From Dehalococcoidales bacterium (GTDB taxonomy: Bacteria > Chloroflexota > Dehalococcoidia > Dehalococcoidales > UBA3254), in the NCBI GenBank assembly GCA_016926695.1, contig JAFGOB010000103.1:1-24570 (forward strand): 24,570 nt of DNA. The letters are read 5' to 3'. Of this stretch, positions 16,084 to 24,185 are shown piece by piece. The notes under the pieces are model-generated. The model saw only the letters and a program-made list of their open reading frames with translations. It did no database searches and was not told the origin of the DNA. The position numbers were made by a program, and so were the translations under genes. Position 1 is the first letter of the stretch. Every line of letters starts with the position of its first letter.

Positions 16084-17268
16084 TTAAAGAAGCCTGGCAG
16101 CCCTTATGCGGCAAAAATCGGGTGTCCCGGCTCCATGCCGCCGGGCAAAATGGTAGCGGAAAGCCCTCTGGATGGGTGACTCAATCACCGCCCCCGGTCC
16201 TCCCCATATATCCAGCGCATTCAGATAAAATTTAGCCAGTGAATCGGAAACGAAGGACTTCGTCAGGAAGGGCATGGCCCGGTTATAATCCTTTTTGGTG
16301 TCCCATGACCAGGCTGCTTTGCGGATAAAAAGCCGGCAGGCCTCCACGATCTCATACATCTCTGCGACCTTGATGGCAATGTTCGGATGCTCGATAATAG
16401 GCTTTCCTCCCTGAATCCTGGTTTTGGCATACTCAAGGGTCAGATCATAGCAGTTGCGGGCTACACCCAGATAGTTCGAGATATTACAAACATAATCATG
16501 GACAAACTCATTCATGCGGGGCCAGAACATCTTGCCGTATTCCCCTACCAGGTTGCGTTTGGGAACCCTCACATTCTCAAAGATGACTTCAGCGCTGGCC
16601 GGATTGCCAATGCGGTCGGCATTCATCAGTTCATGGAGGCTTCCGATTGAGACTCCCGGGGTTTCCCTGGGCACCATAAGCGGGGTAAAGCATTCGCTCA
16701 TGGGTAGATTTTTATCGCTTCTGCACCAGACGATATACAGCCTGGCTGATGCTCCGCCCGTAACCCAGTATTTCTTTCCGTTTATCAAATAATCGTCTCC
16801 GTCCGGCTGGACAAAGGTCTTGATTGCAGCACCCGGTTCGTCATAAGGCAGGGTAGCGTCAGACGAACTCTCCTCCTCGGAGGTACAGTTGCCAATAACA
16901 TAATAAGGATCGCTCATTATTTGGGGATACCATTCAGCCTTTTGATCATCATTCAGAAAGACTTCCATAAAATGTGTCATCTGTAAAAAGTAAGACATCC
17001 CTCCGCTGAAAGCAGGATCACCCGCACCCAGCTCTTCACATACCATTGCCTGGGTAACCAGGCTGGCGCCGGTTCCTCCCCACTTCGTATCGAAGCCAAG
17101 TGAATATAAGCCCATATCATGCAGCTTTTTGCGTATCTCCCCGGGGCGAGGGTCTTTGGGGTCCCGGCGATTATAATAGTCCACCAGTATGGGTTTGACT
17201 TCCTTTTGAATCAGTCTGCGGATAGACTGCTGCAGCATGAGTTGCTCTTCATCCAGGGCAAAATCCAT
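16084..17268 (-). CDS. Acyl-CoA dehydrogenase family protein (divergent)
   Basis: A 394-residue flavoprotein with the three-domain acyl-CoA dehydrogenase layout: N-terminal helical part (MDFALDEEQLMLQQSIRRLI), middle beta domain with WVTGGASA (168-175), and C-terminal helical domain. The catalytic-base region DIWGGPGAVIESPIQRAFR keeps the glutamate (Glu363) at the position used by medium-chain enzymes. The usual flavin-contacting TEPxAGSD motif is replaced by TSEEESSSD (129-137), so this is a divergent branch. It may act on an unusual acyl-CoA (cyclic or aromatic side chain) and needs an electron-transfer flavoprotein not present here. AGGAG lies nine bases before the ATG. It is transcribed from its own region, 525 bases downstream of the FAD-FeS-FAD operon. 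Confidence 0.9.
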   Translation of the reverse strand: MDFALDEEQLMLQQSIRRLIQKEVKPILVDYYNRRDPKDPRPGEIRKKLHDMGLYSLGFDTKWGGTGASLVTQAMVCEELGAGDPAFSGGMSYFLQMTHFMEVFLNDDQKAEWYPQIMSDPYYVIGNCTSEEESSSDATLPYDEPGAAIKTFVQPDGDDYLINGKKYWVTGGASARLYIVWCRSDKNLPMSECFTPLMVPRETPGVSIGSLHELMNADRIGNPASAEVIFENVRVPKRNLVGEYGKMFWPRMNEFVHDYVCNISNYLGVARNCYDLTLEYAKTRIQGGKPIIEHPNIAIKVAEMYEIVEACRLFIRKAAWSWDTKKDYNRAMPFLTKSFVSDSLAKFYLNALDIWGGPGAVIESPIQRAFRYHFARRHGAGTPDFCRIRAARLL

Positions 17269-17310
17269 ATTTTTTCACTCCTGTGTTATTACTTTGACCG
17301 GTACTTACTC

Positions 17311-17337
17311 ATTATAATCTGATGTAGTGCCAGTCAA
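17311..17337 (-). promoter_or_regulatory. Predicted promoter for the acyl-CoA dehydrogenase gene
   Basis: On the minus strand TTGACT (17332-17337) and a perfect TATAAT (17311-17316) are separated by 15 bases, shorter than ideal. The -35 box flows into GGCACTAC, as in the bicupin promoter. An adjacent AGTATACAGTATTC stretch (17341-17354) resembles half of the operator at 15071-15090. Confidence 0.45.
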
Positions 17338-17517
17338 CTAAGTATACAGTATTCAACACGCTTTTAGCTTTGAACTACTGTGAAGCTGTATCTAAGGCAC
17401 TATTCAGTTAAAAGGAAAACCCGCCTATCTTTCAAGGCTGGCTTTATTACGCCATCCTGCCGTCAACAAGCTTGGGACTAAAAAACCTGATGAAATGCCG
17501 GAAAATATAAAAATGTT

Positions 17518-17648
17518 AATCGTCTTGAAATAGTTAGGACGAAGCCTGGTTGAGCCTCAGCCGAGCAGGCTCCGGTCACCTTTTGAACTTGCGGAGGCTG
17601 TAGGCGACCCAGGCGGAGTCCCATGAAACTCCATATTATTATAAGATA
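17518..17648 (+). ncRNA. Structured RNA element copy 2, possible Moco/Tuco-type riboswitch aptamer
   Basis: Second copy of the element at 12189-12333, with an identical 47-base core (17537-17583). The same helices form: GGAC 17537-17540 with GTCC 17618-17621, GCCTGG 17544-17549 with CCAGGC 17609-17614 (internal loop GAA/GGA), and AGCCTC with GAGGCT inside. The small CCGG hairpin of copy 1 is absent; GGCTG runs straight into TAGGCGACCC. Similarity continues past the fold into an A/T-rich tail (ACTCCAT...TTATTATAAGA), suggesting either a recent duplication or a conserved 3' platform. It lies in the 525-base gap between the FAD oxidase 3' end and the acyl-CoA dehydrogenase start. In this orientation it faces the antisense strand of the FAD oxidase gene. 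Confidence 0.55.
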
Positions 17649-17731
17649 ATAGTAATTGTAACCGTGGAGACGTATAAAAATTTATACAACTAATTCGCTC
17701 AAGCACTCAAGATTCCAGGAATATTACTCAA

Positions 17732-17755
17732 GTCTTAATCCAAAATAGCCTGGAC
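17732..17755 (+). repeat. Truncated third copy of the element's 5' end
   Basis: GTCTTAATCCAAAATAGCC followed by TGGAC matches the 5' end of copy 1 (GTCTTAAAATAACCTGGAC) apart from a few inserted bases and one substitution. It then diverges. It sits about 85 bases after copy 2, next to the stop of the FAD oxidase gene, and looks like a remnant. Confidence 0.4.
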
Positions 17756-17793
17756 AGTTGATATTTCGATTTCGAATTAGCATAAGTCCAAAT

Positions 17794-19353
17794 TTAGTCT
17801 TCCGGCGTTATATAGCTGCTGGAATCCGATGCTCCGTTAGGGTCAAACGCCTTCTTGACCTTTCGCGCCCACAGGTGGTAGTTGCTGGTACGCGGCCCAA
17901 ACAGGTCATGGCCCCTGTCACCCCGTACCGTTTGATGATGTCCCAGGGCCTTTTCCAGAGCAGCCTGCCATGTTTCCTGCTGATATGCGAACATATTCTC
18001 CCTTGAAGCCGGGTTCTTGGGATCGAGCAGGAAAAGCGATTCCCCATGCCCTAAATGACCGTGTTCAAATACCAGGCTCCAGGAGTTATCGACGCCGTCA
18101 TCCAGGAACAAACCCTTTTCCACATACTTTCTCTTCAGCCTGATCGCTTCCTTATCCACACCTATGCCAAACTCAAAAGTGTCACGGCATCCGAAGCTTA
18201 CCTGCTGTTCTGTCATAAGACGAAACGTCTCTCTGTTGGTCGTGGTATTTCTCAGTTGGTGCCATATCAGCTTTTTACGGATAGACGGCTCTTCCACTAT
18301 GAGAAAAAACTCACCGCCGTTTTCCGCAGCAATTTGCTTTAGTACTTTTTCCTTGTAATCAAACTCACGTTGAGAATCGGCGCCGATAATTACCAGGAGA
18401 CTTGTCCCTTTATCTACTGTTTGAGAACGTATTTCATCGAAAATCCGGACGCCTTCCCTTCCGCTTTCGGCCAGGTTCTGCGCTATCAACCACGCCGGAA
18501 ATTTCTCACATAGAAGCGCTATTTCACTTTCCCCTATCTTGTATCCAGCCTCAGTGATCTTTTCCCACGACGGAAAAGTAATGTAATGGACCATAAACGT
18601 ATCCGGAAGCTCCGGCATATAACCCGGCGACGCTCCCTTGATTTGCATAGCCGCCGGTCCCGGCCAGTGATAGACTTTGGTAGCCGCACCGGTAAAGACA
18701 CCCATACCGCCGTTCGGCGTCTTGTCGCCCCTGATTACGCCTCTCAAGGATGGACCGGGCCCGTCGCCGCAAAACCATCCGGCCCCAGACCCCAGGGAAC
18801 CCAGCCTCAGTATCTCGCCCGTGGGCAAGACCCACTCCACACCCAGGACGTTGCGATTCCCATAACTTGTGCTTACGGCTGTATGCCCGATACCCATCAG
18901 ACCGGTTAGCGGGAGGGCCGAAGTATTGGCGCCGGCGCCCGTGATATTGCAGTTCAGCTTCCTTTTCATCAGTTCGGCTTGAAACTGGCCGCTGATAACG
19001 TAAGGCTCCACCACGGCGTACATGGCCTTTTCATTGATTTCCAGGATCCTGTTCATTCTTCTGAGGTCGAGCTGGACCATTCCTTCGCTTGCCGGAGAAC
19101 TGGAAGACCCCCAACCCGTGCTGAGCGCCTTAAACCTTATTTTATATTTGTTGCATATCCTCACAATAGCCTGGACCTCACCGGTATTCCCGGGTAAAAT
19201 AACGGCTTCAGACCTGATCCCGAATAGTTTTCCTGTAGGCACTCTTGTAAAACAGTGTAATGAGTATGCGTCCAATAAAGCAGGCTCTTCCGAGATATTC
19301 TCAGGTCCCACAATATCTTCCAGTGCCTTATAGGTATCCCTCTCCAGAGCCAT
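17794..19353 (-). CDS. FAD-binding oxidase (VAO/PCMH family), GlcD-like, distal operon gene
   Basis: A 519-residue flavoenzyme of the vanillyl-alcohol-oxidase/GlcD superfamily, which oxidises hydroxy acids, phenols or alcohols with FAD. The PCMH-type FAD domain spans roughly 45-235: AVILPGNTGEVQAIVRICNK, then the pyrophosphate loop STGWGSSSSPASEGMVQLDL, and the ITGAGANTSALPLTG and GNRNVLGVEWVLPTGEIL strands. The C-terminal half is the substrate domain, ending KAFDPNGASDSSSY. The start is at 19353, preceded by AGGAGG six bases upstream and 13 bases after the Fe-S gene stop; a longer reading from 19437 would overlap that gene. It is co-transcribed with the Fe-S protein and a second FAD oxidase. 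The substrate is unknown. Confidence 0.85.
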   Translation of the reverse strand: MALERDTYKALEDIVGPENISEEPALLDAYSLHCFTRVPTGKLFGIRSEAVILPGNTGEVQAIVRICNKYKIRFKALSTGWGSSSSPASEGMVQLDLRRMNRILEINEKAMYAVVEPYVISGQFQAELMKRKLNCNITGAGANTSALPLTGLMGIGHTAVSTSYGNRNVLGVEWVLPTGEILRLGSLGSGAGWFCGDGPGPSLRGVIRGDKTPNGGMGVFTGAATKVYHWPGPAAMQIKGASPGYMPELPDTFMVHYITFPSWEKITEAGYKIGESEIALLCEKFPAWLIAQNLAESGREGVRIFDEIRSQTVDKGTSLLVIIGADSQREFDYKEKVLKQIAAENGGEFFLIVEEPSIRKKLIWHQLRNTTTNRETFRLMTEQQVSFGCRDTFEFGIGVDKEAIRLKRKYVEKGLFLDDGVDNSWSLVFEHGHLGHGESLFLLDPKNPASRENMFAYQQETWQAALEKALGHHQTVRGDRGHDLFGPRTSNYHLWARKVKKAFDPNGASDSSSYITPED

Positions 19354-19366
19354 ATCAAACCTCCTC

Positions 19367-20641
19367 TCAGATAGCCTGCTCCACAAGCTCAATGATATCG
19401 TATACCCTGAGGCTATCGCCGCTTTCTTTGATAGCATCGCTGAAGTTCTTTTTGCACCAGGGGCATGCCGTGACTATTGCCCCGGCCCCAGTAGTTTTGG
19501 CCTCTCTTATCCTTTCCAAAGCGGTCCACATGGCAAAGTCCGGGAAAGCATCGATGACACCCCCACCGGCGCCGCAGCACCAGGCACGCTCTCTTATTCT
19601 CTCCATCTCAACAAGCCTCAGGCCGGGGATGCTTTTCAATATTTCCCTGGGTGGTTCATAAATCCCGTGCGTCCCTCGCCTGAATTCCTTTGGCGGCTCA
19701 TGCAGGGCGAATTGTCCGGAGCCTTTGGTACGCACGCCTGTCCAGGGGATCCAGGGCTCTCCCATCCTCCCCAAATGGCAGGGGTCATGATAGGTAACAG
19801 TCATCGGCACCTGCCGGGTGAACTCAATTTTGCCCTCTTTTATCAACCGTTCGATAAACTCCGTTATATGCAGTACTTCCAGGTCCAGCTTCTTGCCGAT
19901 CTTGTGGTAAAGTACCTTGAAGGTATGGTAGCAATCAGAGCAGGGAGTAACCAGGGTTTTGACCCCGGTTGCCTTGAGCATTTCCATATTATGTTCGGCA
20001 AACTTGGTCAGCTCCCCCTCATAGCCCATCTCATACGATCGCCCGCCGCAGCAGGTCTCCTCTTTCCCCATAATGCCGACATCAACACCCGCCCTGATAA
20101 GCAGGTCCAGAGCGCTTCTTGCGGCCGGCCATAATTCCTTATCAAAACAATAGTTGCAGCCGGCGTGAAAATAGACCTCTGCTTTCTCTGTGGTAAGGTC
20201 CTTTGCCCCCAGGCCTTCAGCCCAATCCCCGCGCTCGGACCTGGGCCTGCCCATCATGTTATCCTCTTTCCTCAGTCCGTCGATCACAACCATATGGGAG
20301 GGCAAGAGCTGACCGTCCTCCACACACCTGATCCTGAACTGGTATAGTGCTTCCAGCGGTTCCATGTCCCTGTTATATTTACAGGAGACATCGCAGCCGC
20401 CGCATGTCAGGCACTGATAAATCATTTCCAGCAGCTTATCCGTATATCCAATTCGACCCTCCAGCATGGACAGGGCCATGTTCAACCTGCCGCCGGCTGA
20501 GTAGCTATGAAAATTGTATCTGGCTATACTCGGACAAACCGTGGCGAAGTCATAGCCGCTCATTACCTCCAGCGGGACGAATTTGCAGGATGAACACCGG
20601 CTGCACCACTCCAGGTCGTCTCGACAGTCTTCCAACGCCAT
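19367..20641 (-). CDS. CCG-domain iron-sulfur protein (GlcF/HdrD/GlpC-like)
   Basis: A 424-residue electron-transfer subunit. The N-terminal ferredoxin-like part has CSRCSSC...CP and CLTCGGCDVSC motifs for two [4Fe-4S] clusters. Two CCG domains follow. The first has the full Cys-x34-CysCys-x35-Cys-x2-Cys pattern (CNYC, CCGG, PCSDC), matching sites that bind non-cubane clusters in HdrB. The second (DPCHLGR, CCGAGGG, CPWCKK) has about 66 residues between the first Cys and CC instead of about 35, an insertion of roughly 30 residues. It should carry electrons from the flanking FAD oxidases to a membrane or soluble acceptor. No transmembrane helix is seen. AGGAGAG precedes the ATG, and the gene starts 18 bases after the upstream oxidase. 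Confidence 0.9.
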   Translation of the reverse strand: MALEDCRDDLEWCSRCSSCKFVPLEVMSGYDFATVCPSIARYNFHSYSAGGRLNMALSMLEGRIGYTDKLLEMIYQCLTCGGCDVSCKYNRDMEPLEALYQFRIRCVEDGQLLPSHMVVIDGLRKEDNMMGRPRSERGDWAEGLGAKDLTTEKAEVYFHAGCNYCFDKELWPAARSALDLLIRAGVDVGIMGKEETCCGGRSYEMGYEGELTKFAEHNMEMLKATGVKTLVTPCSDCYHTFKVLYHKIGKKLDLEVLHITEFIERLIKEGKIEFTRQVPMTVTYHDPCHLGRMGEPWIPWTGVRTKGSGQFALHEPPKEFRRGTHGIYEPPREILKSIPGLRLVEMERIRERAWCCGAGGGVIDAFPDFAMWTALERIREAKTTGAGAIVTACPWCKKNFSDAIKESGDSLRVYDIIELVEQAI

Positions 20642-20659
20642 TTTTTCTCTCCTGATCTC

Positions 20660-22129
20660 TTACTTAGGGAAGCATAGTTTACCCGGATTCATAATGTTGT
20701 TCGGGTCCACGATGCCTTTGATTTTCCTCAAGGCGGCGGCTGTTTCGGTATCTCTCCCATACACCATATTCACCCAGGCGCCATACGGTCGGGAAAAAAA
20801 GGCCCCCTTGTTCATCAACGATTGGACAGCATGGGTAGATAACTTTTTAATACTATTCGCCTCTTCCGGGTCGGCTGGGTTAACAAACAGATTGAATTCA
20901 CAATGATAGCCGGTACCCTGTACCACAGGCTGAAGGTATATGCCCATATCGGATACCGGATAGCCAAATTCGCCGGTAGCCTCATTCATAGCCTTAATAA
21001 GCTCCGGGAGCCTGTCATAAGTAGCCAGGCAGAATATGTCATGGCATGAGCCTTTGCCCTTCATCTTCCAGTAAGGGTCCTCCGAAGGCCTCTGAAAAAT
21101 ATCCCATAGTCCGGATGCCGTGATTCCGTTAAGCGCTTTAACCGGTTCTACCTCCGCTCGTTTGGCTATATCCGTCATTTGCTCTATCTGGTAGGCCATC
21201 TTCTCTTCCGGTAAGTATTCATAGCCGCCGATGCAGAAAAAGAGCACCAGGGGAGGCAAAGCATCCCTCAAGCGCTCATAATCCTCGGGCCATCGCCCAG
21301 CCAGGATCCTGGCCAGGTTGACATTATTCAAAATCAGGCACTCGTCTGCCAGCCTGAGCCTGATCAGCCAGTGACTGAGTTCCAAAAGACCATCCAGGCT
21401 CGATGAAGGTACCATGAAAGGTTCCTTCAGGCTGGGTATAAGCTCACATCGTACCGTTGCCCAGGTGACAATGCCCATTGTTCCCTGGGCACCCTGGACT
21501 AACCTGACCCAATCCACCAGAGGGTCCGCGGGGGATTTCTGCGCGCCTCCCGATTTCCATTGTTCCTCCACCGTACCGGGCCCGGCTGCCGCCCCGGTCC
21601 TGTATACATCACCGCTGCCGAATACGACCCCGGTACAGGCCAGAGGGTCAACCATATCCCAGTGATACTTGGACATCATTACAGGCTCTCTCTCCAGCAC
21701 ACTGCCCATCACTGACTTTTGGCAAAGGGGAAGCATGGGCATATTAAGTCGTAAACCATTCTTCTTCAGCTCCTCCTGCAATTCGCCAAAGGTTACTCCA
21801 GGTTCGACCATAGCCACCCTGTTTCTGCGATCAACTCTGATTATCCTCTTCATACCGCTCAGGTCTACTAAAACTGCCCCGTCCGTGCCCGGAACGGAAC
21901 CGTCACGTAAATGAGGCGCTCCCGAGCTGACCGGCACCAGAGGAGTTAGAGTCTCATTGGCCCATTTGATTATCTGCCGGACCTCATTCTCATTCTCAGG
22001 CTTGACAATATATTCAGGCTGAATGGATGAATAAAAATCCTCACTTCGGGAGTTCTCCGCGATGTTCTCGGGATATTCCAGTACCCTGTTACCGCCGACG
22101 ATCTTTTTCAGTTCTTCTCTTTTATTCAT
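20660..22129 (-). CDS. FAD-binding oxidase (VAO/PCMH family), first gene of FAD-FeS-FAD operon
   Basis: A 489-residue FAD-linked oxidase distinct from its operon partner. FAD domain: EYIVKPENENEVRQIIKWAN (39-58), pyrophosphate loop PVSSGAPHLRDGSVP (66-80), VDLSGMKRI, and VRLVQGAQGTMGIVTWATV (the QGSxGxxT-like motif). The C-terminus VDPNNIMNPGK (474-484) is the usual GlcD/4-cresol-dehydrogenase ending. It is probably cytoplasmic, as no signal is seen. I see no obvious covalent-flavin His. The start is preceded only by a GA-rich stretch (GGAATTGAGAGAG), so initiation may be modest. With the Fe-S protein and second oxidase this forms a GlcDEF-like unit, but both flavoproteins are full length, unlike GlcE. 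Confidence 0.87.
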   Translation of the reverse strand: MNKREELKKIVGGNRVLEYPENIAENSRSEDFYSSIQPEYIVKPENENEVRQIIKWANETLTPLVPVSSGAPHLRDGSVPGTDGAVLVDLSGMKRIIRVDRRNRVAMVEPGVTFGELQEELKKNGLRLNMPMLPLCQKSVMGSVLEREPVMMSKYHWDMVDPLACTGVVFGSGDVYRTGAAAGPGTVEEQWKSGGAQKSPADPLVDWVRLVQGAQGTMGIVTWATVRCELIPSLKEPFMVPSSSLDGLLELSHWLIRLRLADECLILNNVNLARILAGRWPEDYERLRDALPPLVLFFCIGGYEYLPEEKMAYQIEQMTDIAKRAEVEPVKALNGITASGLWDIFQRPSEDPYWKMKGKGSCHDIFCLATYDRLPELIKAMNEATGEFGYPVSDMGIYLQPVVQGTGYHCEFNLFVNPADPEEANSIKKLSTHAVQSLMNKGAFFSRPYGAWVNMVYGRDTETAAALRKIKGIVDPNNIMNPGKLCFPK

Positions 22130-22608
22130 TTTTTCTCTCTCAATTCCTCGCCTGAGAAGTCAGTATTTTTATTCGCCAGTCTACTTTTATGTTACGGAAG
22201 GTTCAAAATTGATTACATTTATGCACAGCAAACATGTGCTTCCTGAAAAATACGGTAGAAATCCCCTTTGACCTGCAAAAACCGGGCCGCTGTCCAAAGG
22301 CATCAGAAAAGATTTCTTTTTAATCAGCCAAATTATACGCCTTTTGCAGCCGATCGACAAGGCACATCCTTAATGTATCTCCGGTTGGACGGATTGTTTT
22401 TACGAATCACTGCGACTCAGAAAGACTGGGCTAAATATTTGCCGAGTTTGACGGTTTTTTCAGGCGTTGAAGGGTTTAGCAACTCCATATCGCGGTGCGA
22501 AATACTCATAAGATCAAAAAATTCCATAATTTATAGCTTCTTTTTTATTCAATACAGAACCATAACTTTCGAGCCTGGCTTCAAACTGGGGAATGAATAG
22601 TCCAAAGG
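22130..22608 (-). other. Intergenic region with possible operon promoter
   Basis: About 480 bases without a supported gene between the PD40 protein and the FAD-FeS-FAD operon. On the minus strand TTGAAC (22201-22206) and TAGACT (22178-22183) have a 17-base spacer and could drive the operon; the -10 match is only fair. Plus-strand open frames here look like random translation, with no ribosome-binding site. Confidence 0.4.
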
Positions 22609-24060
22609 CTAATATCCAACAAGTTTATTCTGCTGCCACCAGCTTGGAAATCCGTCTGAGATGTCTTTTTCGGCACTATTTTCAAGCAAAGGCGCCTGAT
22701 TGGTGCCATCGGCATTCATGACCCAGATCCCACTTGCACCTGAACGTGTAGAGGTAAATACAATTTTACTTCCATCCGGTGACCAATTTGGATGGATATC
22801 CTCTCCGGCATGGTTCAAACTTAACATCATTTGATTGGTACCATCCGAATTCATAAGATAGATTTTTCGTCTTTCGTGTTCTCTATCCGAAACAAATACT
22901 ATTTTGCTACCGTCCGGGGACCATTTGGGCATTGTATCTGCCCATCTAAGTGATCCGGCAATCAAATGTTGATCAGTGCCGTTAATATTTATAACATAAA
23001 CGTGAGGTTTCCCACCTTTACTGCCATTTGAATTATCACTATTGGAAGAGAATACTATTTCCTTTCCATTCGGTGACCAATCAGGTGTATCATCGCTAAA
23101 TGTGCTGTTAGTAAGTTGATTTTTAAAGCTCCCATCGACATTCATTATGTAGATATCTCCAAAACTGAAAACGATTAATTTGCCGTCTGGAGACCAAGCT
23201 GGATTATTACCTCCACCATTGGTTAATCGCAACAGATCGGTACCATCCGATTTCATGACAAAGATTTCTAATTTTTCCAGTTGTTGTAAATTGCGGACCA
23301 TAGTCACGAAAGCTATTTTGGCCCCGTCAGGCGACCAAACTGGTCCTCCGTCATGTACTGCATTTTCGGTTAACCGGGTTAGTTCACTTCCATCAACATT
23401 CATAGTATAGATTTCATTGTTACCATCCCTATCAGATTGGAAAACGATTTTACCAGTCAAATTCGACGGCTTTGGCAGGTTCGAAACAACCAGACGTACT
23501 CGTTTACCAGTATCAACTAATAATTGCCAATATTGCTGGCTACAGGCGATTTTTAGGTAGGCTTTGCTGGTTTCAAACCGGATATCCACACCTGTATTAT
23601 AGAAATGTATATTCGAACCGTCGCTTAATGCAAAAGTGAGATAATACCCACCTTGCGGAAAGGGGAATGGCCCCTTAATTTCCGGAGTTGGTTTATATGT
23701 AACTTCTTGTATTGTGGACTCCTTGAGAAATCCGAGGATTTGTGAAAAGGCAGGATCATCTCTTGTAAGAAATATCGTTCGACGCTCATAAGGGTAATTG
23801 ATTGAAATGGCTTGCTCACTCGCTTTCTGAACAGCACTATAATATTCCTGCGGCGTAGCTTTGGGGTCATTAGTTGCAGAAACAGTAGAAATTAATTGAG
23901 TGGTTGTAGTATCTGTATTTGTAATGGTTGGGCAAGCAGTTATGATGGAATTGTCGCTCCGGCTATCGGGACTGGAAGACATGCAAGAAGTGAATGGTAT
24001 TATAGCTATTGATAAAACCAGGAGCATAACCCATATCAGTAATATATTTTTACTCATCAT
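22609..24060 (-). CDS. PD40/TolB-like beta-propeller lipoprotein
   Basis: A protein of about 483 residues exported as a probable lipoprotein. The N-terminus MMSKNILLIWVMLLVLSIAI ends at FTSC (Cys26), then a Ser/Thr-rich linker. An N-terminal domain of unknown fold (to about residue 200) precedes six PD40 repeats, each ending in a WSPDG/WSPNG turn and containing the IYxMNxDGTxxxxLT pattern; the sixth blade ends FPSWWQQ. This is a six-bladed propeller like the C-terminal part of TolB, without TolB's own N-terminal domain or a Pal partner. A protein-interaction or ligand-sensing role is inferred. The start is chosen at 24060, where GGAG lies six bases upstream; 24087 is the longer alternative. 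It is a single gene. Confidence 0.82.
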   Translation of the reverse strand: MMSKNILLIWVMLLVLSIAIIPFTSCMSSSPDSRSDNSIITACPTITNTDTTTTQLISTVSATNDPKATPQEYYSAVQKASEQAISINYPYERRTIFLTRDDPAFSQILGFLKESTIQEVTYKPTPEIKGPFPFPQGGYYLTFALSDGSNIHFYNTGVDIRFETSKAYLKIACSQQYWQLLVDTGKRVRLVVSNLPKPSNLTGKIVFQSDRDGNNEIYTMNVDGSELTRLTENAVHDGGPVWSPDGAKIAFVTMVRNLQQLEKLEIFVMKSDGTDLLRLTNGGGNNPAWSPDGKLIVFSFGDIYIMNVDGSFKNQLTNSTFSDDTPDWSPNGKEIVFSSNSDNSNGSKGGKPHVYVININGTDQHLIAGSLRWADTMPKWSPDGSKIVFVSDREHERRKIYLMNSDGTNQMMLSLNHAGEDIHPNWSPDGSKIVFTSTRSGASGIWVMNADGTNQAPLLENSAEKDISDGFPSWWQQNKLVGY

Positions 24061-24162
24061 ACTCCTCTCCATTATGCCTGATATCACCCAAATTATGGCT
24101 TTGGCTTACTCTAAAGTCAATGCCATAATCTTCAATATTCCTTAGTTACATATACGAAATTT

Positions 24163-24185
24163 GAATGAATGTATTACATTCATCC
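24163..24185. promoter_or_regulatory. Inverted repeat upstream of the PD40 lipoprotein gene
   Basis: GAATGAATGTA and TACATTCATCC around a single central T, with 10 of 11 positions paired, roughly 100 bases before the gene start. It has the size and symmetry of a dimeric-regulator site. Confidence 0.4.

Noticed and set aside
12189..17648. CRISPR array or transposon ends as explanation of the repeated element
   Set aside because: Only two full copies 5 kb apart, no regular spacers, no terminal inverted repeats, no transposase gene and no clear target-site duplication.
22268..22600. Plus-strand open frame of 110 codons in the gap before the PD40 gene
   Set aside because: No ribosome-binding site, atypical composition and no recognisable domain; treated as chance.
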